Assembly (NCBI RefSeq): GCF_003113265.1
Contig: NZ_PUIV01000005.1
Span: forward strand, 124,001 to 188,000
Direction of reading: 5' to 3'
DNA: 64,000 bases
Source: Methylosinus sporium
GTDB taxonomy: Bacteria > Pseudomonadota > Alphaproteobacteria > Rhizobiales > Beijerinckiaceae
Made by a program: the position numbers and the translations under genes. This document shows positions 61,059 to 64,000 of this stretch, one piece after another. Position 1 is the stretch's first letter. Each line of letters opens with the position of its first letter. Under the pieces are notes generated by a model, which saw only the letters and a list, made by a program, of their open reading frames with translations, was not told where the DNA came from and made no database searches.

Positions 61059-62645
61059 TTAAAATCTCATAGTCGTGGCGAAGCGCACGCCGGGAAGCGC
61101 GGCGATCTCCCGCATCGTCTCGCGTGGCGCAGGCTCGTCGATCGCGACGAGGGCCACGGCCGAGCCGCCCGGCCGATCGCGTCCCAGAGCGCAAGTGGCG
61201 ATGTTCACGCCCGCCGCCCCGAGCAGCCCTGCGAAACGTCCGATGAAGCCGGGCCTGTCGGCGGTGGAGACGAAGATCATCCGTTCGGCGAATTCCGCTT
61301 CCACGCGCACGCCCTCCACCGCGACGATGCGCGGCCTTTCATCGTGGAACACAGAGCCGGCGATCCTTCTCTCCCCCGCGCGCGTTATTACCGAGACGGC
61401 GACGAGAGAATCATAATCGCTCTCGCCGGAGCGCGTCGCTTCGTCGATCGCGATCCCGCGCTCCTTGGCGATGGCGAGCGCCGAGACGAGATTGACCTCG
61501 GCCAGCGCCGGACGCAGCACGCCGGCGATGGCGGCCGCCGTCATCGCCGCGATATTGCGCTGCGTCGCCGCGCCTTCGTAGACGACGGAGATGCGCTCGA
61601 TCGGCGCTTCCGTCGCCTGGCCGAGGAAGGAGCCGAGCTTTTCGGAAAGATCGACGAAGGGCGCGAGCCGCGGCGCTTCCTCGGCGCCGATCGAGGGAAA
61701 GTTGACGGCGTTGACAATCGCGCCGCGTGTCAAAAAATCCGACATCTGCTCGGCGATTTGCACGGCGACCTTCTCCTGCGCTTCTATCGTCGAAGCGCCG
61801 AGATGCGGCGTGCAGACGACATTGGGGCGCGAGAACAGCGGATTTTCGCGCGCCGGCTCGGTCTCGAACACATCGAGCGCGGCGCCGGCCACATGGCCTT
61901 CATCCAGCGCCGCGACGAGCGCCGCCTCGTCGAGAAGGCCGCCGCGCGCGCAATTGACGAGGCGCACGCCGCGCTTCGTCCTGCTCAGCGATTGCGCGTT
62001 CAGCAGATGCCGCGTCTTGGCGGTGAGCGGCGTGTGCAGAGTGACGAAATCGGCGCGCGCCAGCAGCTGTTCGAGATCGACCGGCTCGACGCCGAGCCTT
62101 ATGGCGCGCTCCTCGGTGAGGAAGGGATCATAGGCGATGACGCGCATCGAAAAGCCGAGCGCGCGAGTCGCGACATTGGCGCCGACATTGCCGCAGCCGA
62201 TGATTCCGAGCGTCTTGCCGGCGAGCTCGACGCCCATGAATTTGCTCTTCTCCCATTTGCCGGCGCGTGTGGAGGCGTCGGCGGCGGGAATTTGCCGCGC
62301 CAGCGAAAGCATCAGCGCCATCGTATGCTCGGCGGTGGTGATCGAATTGCCGAAGGGCGTGTTCATCACGATGACGCCGCGAGCCGTCGCTGCGGCCACA
62401 TCGACATTGTCGACGCCGACGCCCGCGCGGCCGACGACCTTCAGCCGCTCGGCACGCGCGAGCAGCGTCTTGTCGACTTGCGTGGTCGAGCGAATGGCGA
62501 GGCCGTCATAGGCGCCGATGGCGGCGGCGAGCGCGCTCGGCTCCTTGCCGAGCTCCGGCCGATAATCGGACTCTATCTCGCGCGAGCGGAACAGCTCCAG
62601 CGCGGTGGGCGAAAGCGCGTCGGAAACGAGCACGCGTATTGGCAT
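61059..62645 (-). CDS. serA: D-3-phosphoglycerate dehydrogenase
   Basis: 528 residues from the ATG at 62645. Motifs: GLAIRSTTQVDKTLLARAER, VGRAGVGVDNVDVAAATARG, NAD-binding LGIIGCGNVGANVATRALG, NCARGGLLDEAALVAALDEG, and the catalytic His in TPHLGASTIEAQEKVAVQIA. The intervening ASB domain and C-terminal ACT domain (RMIFVSTADRPGFIGRFAGL) are present, so it is a long-type enzyme. It oxidises 3-phosphoglycerate in serine synthesis. It is about 100 nt downstream of serC. Confidence 0.97.
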   Translation of the reverse strand: MPIRVLVSDALSPTALELFRSREIESDYRPELGKEPSALAAAIGAYDGLAIRSTTQVDKTLLARAERLKVVGRAGVGVDNVDVAAATARGVIVMNTPFGNSITTAEHTMALMLSLARQIPAADASTRAGKWEKSKFMGVELAGKTLGIIGCGNVGANVATRALGFSMRVIAYDPFLTEERAIRLGVEPVDLEQLLARADFVTLHTPLTAKTRHLLNAQSLSRTKRGVRLVNCARGGLLDEAALVAALDEGHVAGAALDVFETEPARENPLFSRPNVVCTPHLGASTIEAQEKVAVQIAEQMSDFLTRGAIVNAVNFPSIGAEEAPRLAPFVDLSEKLGSFLGQATEAPIERISVVYEGAATQRNIAAMTAAAIAGVLRPALAEVNLVSALAIAKERGIAIDEATRSGESDYDSLVAVSVITRAGERRIAGSVFHDERPRIVAVEGVRVEAEFAERMIFVSTADRPGFIGRFAGLLGAAGVNIATCALGRDRPGGSAVALVAIDEPAPRETMREIAALPGVRFATTMRF

Positions 62646-62745
62646 GAAGGCCTCCCTCGGGCCGAGCCCGAGATTTCGCCCCCTGCGGCGCCGCGCTGGC
62701 GCGGCGGCCGTCCCTTTCCCTAGATCGTGACGAGCGGCGCGCGAC

Positions 62746-63918
62746 TCAAGCCGCTTTGGCCGCCTGCGCCGCCGCCTCGGCATAGGCCCAGTCGATCCAT
62801 TGCGTCAGCGCCGCGACGTCGCTGGCCTCCACCGTGGCGCCGCACCAGATGCGCAGGCCGGGCGGAGCGTCGCGATAGGCGCCGAAGTCGAAGCCCGCGC
62901 CTTCTTTTTCGATGAGGCCGACGATGCGCGCGGCGAGCGCCGATTGCTCGGCGCGCGGCAGGGCGGCGACGGCGGGATCGGCGAAGACGAGGCAGACGCC
63001 GGTGTTGGAGCGCGTCGCCGGATCCTGGGCGAGATGGGTGAACCAGGGCGTTTTCTCGACCCAGTCATGCACCACTTTGGCGTTGGCGTTGGCGCGCGCG
63101 AAGAGCGCGTCGAGACCGCCGATCGATTTGGCCCATTTCAGCGTGTCGAGATAATCCTCGACGCAGAGCATGGAGGGCGTGTTGATCGTGTCGCCCTCGA
63201 AAATGCTTTCGATCAGCTTGCCGTTTTTGGTGAGGCGGAAAATCTTCGGCAGCGGCCAGGCGGGCGTGTAGCTCTCGAGCCGCTCGACGGCGCGCGGCGA
63301 GAGAATCAGCATTCCATGCGCCGCCTCGCCGCCCATCACCTTCTGCCAGGAGTAGGTGACGACATCGAGCTTGTCGAAATCGAGCGGCTGCGCGAAAGCG
63401 GCCGAGGTGGCGTCGCAGATGGTCAGCCCCTTGCGGTCGGCGGGGATGAAATCCGCGTTCGGCACGCGCACGCCGGCGGTGGTGCCGTTCCAGGCGAAGA
63501 CGAAATCATTGTCGAAGTCTATCTTCGAGAGGTCGGGCAATTCGCCGAAGGGGGCGACGAAGCTGCGGGCGGCGCCCGGCTTCAACTGCTCGATGATGTC
63601 GGTGACCCAATCGGCGCTGAAGCTCTCCCAGGCGGCGACATCGACGCCGCGCGCGCCGATCAGCGACCACAGCGCCATTTCGACGGCGCCGGTGTCGGAG
63701 GCGGGGACGATGGCGATGCGATGGCTCGCCGGCACGCGAAGCACCTCACGCGTCAGATCGATGGCTTCCTTCAGCTTCGCCTTGCCGGCCGGGGAGCGAT
63801 GCGAGCGGCCGAGGGCCGCGCCCGCGAGCGCGTCCAGCGTCCAGCCGGGACGCTTGGAGCAGGGACCTGAAGAAAAACGTGGATCGGCCGGCTTCACGCC
63901 GGGCTTTTGAACGGGCAT
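62746..63918 (-). CDS. serC: Phosphoserine aminotransferase
   Basis: 390 residues from the ATG at 63918 ([18 protein letters not shown] follows closely). Motifs: [60 protein letters not shown], and the PLP lysine in [16 protein letters not shown]. It belongs to the alphaproteobacterial SerC type and supplies phosphoserine from the SerA product. First gene of serC-serA. Confidence 0.96.
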   Translation of the reverse strand: MPVQKPGVKPADPRFSSGPCSKRPGWTLDALAGAALGRSHRSPAGKAKLKEAIDLTREVLRVPASHRIAIVPASDTGAVEMALWSLIGARGVDVAAWESFSADWVTDIIEQLKPGAARSFVAPFGELPDLSKIDFDNDFVFAWNGTTAGVRVPNADFIPADRKGLTICDATSAAFAQPLDFDKLDVVTYSWQKVMGGEAAHGMLILSPRAVERLESYTPAWPLPKIFRLTKNGKLIESIFEGDTINTPSMLCVEDYLDTLKWAKSIGGLDALFARANANAKVVHDWVEKTPWFTHLAQDPATRSNTGVCLVFADPAVAALPRAEQSALAARIVGLIEKEGAGFDFGAYRDAPPGLRIWCGATVEASDVAALTQWIDWAYAEAAAQAAKAA

Positions 63919-63999
63919 TTTCGTGCTGCCTCCCCGGGGCATGGATTTTCGGAGCCTGCGCTACGCGCAACACGTCTTCGCGTCAAGTCGGGCGCGAGC
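63919..63999 (-). promoter_or_regulatory. serC leader, possible serC RNA motif
   Basis: On the reverse strand TGCGC-GTA-GCGCA forms a small hairpin, and TGCC-CCGGGGA-GGCA forms a second one covering the GGGGAGG ribosome binding site. A conserved serC leader RNA with two hairpins is known in Alphaproteobacteria; the match was not checked against its consensus. TTGACG lies upstream as a possible -35. Confidence 0.35.
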
Positions 64000-64000
64000 T

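Noticed and set aside
1-64000. CRISPR array or insertion sequence
   Set aside because: No regularly spaced repeats and no transposase-like protein were found in any frame.

Overview
The window is high-GC, alphaproteobacterial (Hyphomicrobiales/Rhizobiales-type) chromosomal DNA. The gene families, the aerobic cobalamin operon, an ExoR homologue and Rhizobiales-style dispersed palindromic repeats fit a methanotroph-like relative such as Methylosinus or Methylocystis. That genus-level guess is inference: no methane or methanol genes are in the window.

Layout. 1-3.6 kb: DUF1254/DUF1214 pair, a class A penicillin-binding protein and a YcgN-type protein. 3.6-3.84 kb: a frameshifted ParD-like antitoxin. 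4.06-27.04 kb: a contiguous plus-strand phage-like cluster whose core is colinear with the Rhodobacter gene transfer agent (GTA): terminase, portal, prohead protease, HK97 capsid, connector and closure proteins, tail tube, gp10/gp10.1, a short tape measure, gp12 (DUF2460), gp13 (DUF2163), gp14 (NlpC/P60) and a giant gp15. It is followed by a fibre/spike module and a lysis module. No integrase, repressor or replication gene is visible. 27.1-30.1 kb: PepSY protein, response regulator, sensor kinase and lipoprotein. 30.2 kb: tRNA-Leu. 30.4-42.8 kb: housekeeping genes (gpt, cinA-like, map, radC, MFS pump, rlmE, SbmA/BacA-type ABC exporter, accA, L,D-transpeptidase). 43.0-57.2 kb: a candidate sRNA, then a minus-strand aerobic cobalamin operon (cbtB-cbtA-cobW-cobN-cobG-cobH-cobI-cobJ-cobL-cobE-cobM-cobB) led by a cobalamin riboswitch, then a MntA/HepT toxin-antitoxin pair and cobO on the plus strand. 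57.3-64 kb: a histidine-rich periplasmic protein, an Nramp metal transporter, an ExoR homologue, a small membrane peptide, and serC-serA.

Most unusual locus: the GTA-like portal gene (7650-9407) carries a C-terminal domain that looks like the CdiA-CT RNase A-like toxin family. It is followed 9 nt later by a gene resembling a CdiI-type immunity protein (9417-9725). After that comes a displaced duplicate of the portal 3' region (9811-10048), about 93 percent identical and differing mostly at synonymous positions. This is the layout of a polymorphic-toxin cassette exchange, here inside a virion structural gene.

Other points of interest: palindromic repeats carried in frame inside cobE and cobN, an apparent CTG start for cobB, absence of cobK from a tightly overlapped cob operon, and an anti-Shine-Dalgarno-type sRNA candidate that converges on the cobB 3' end.
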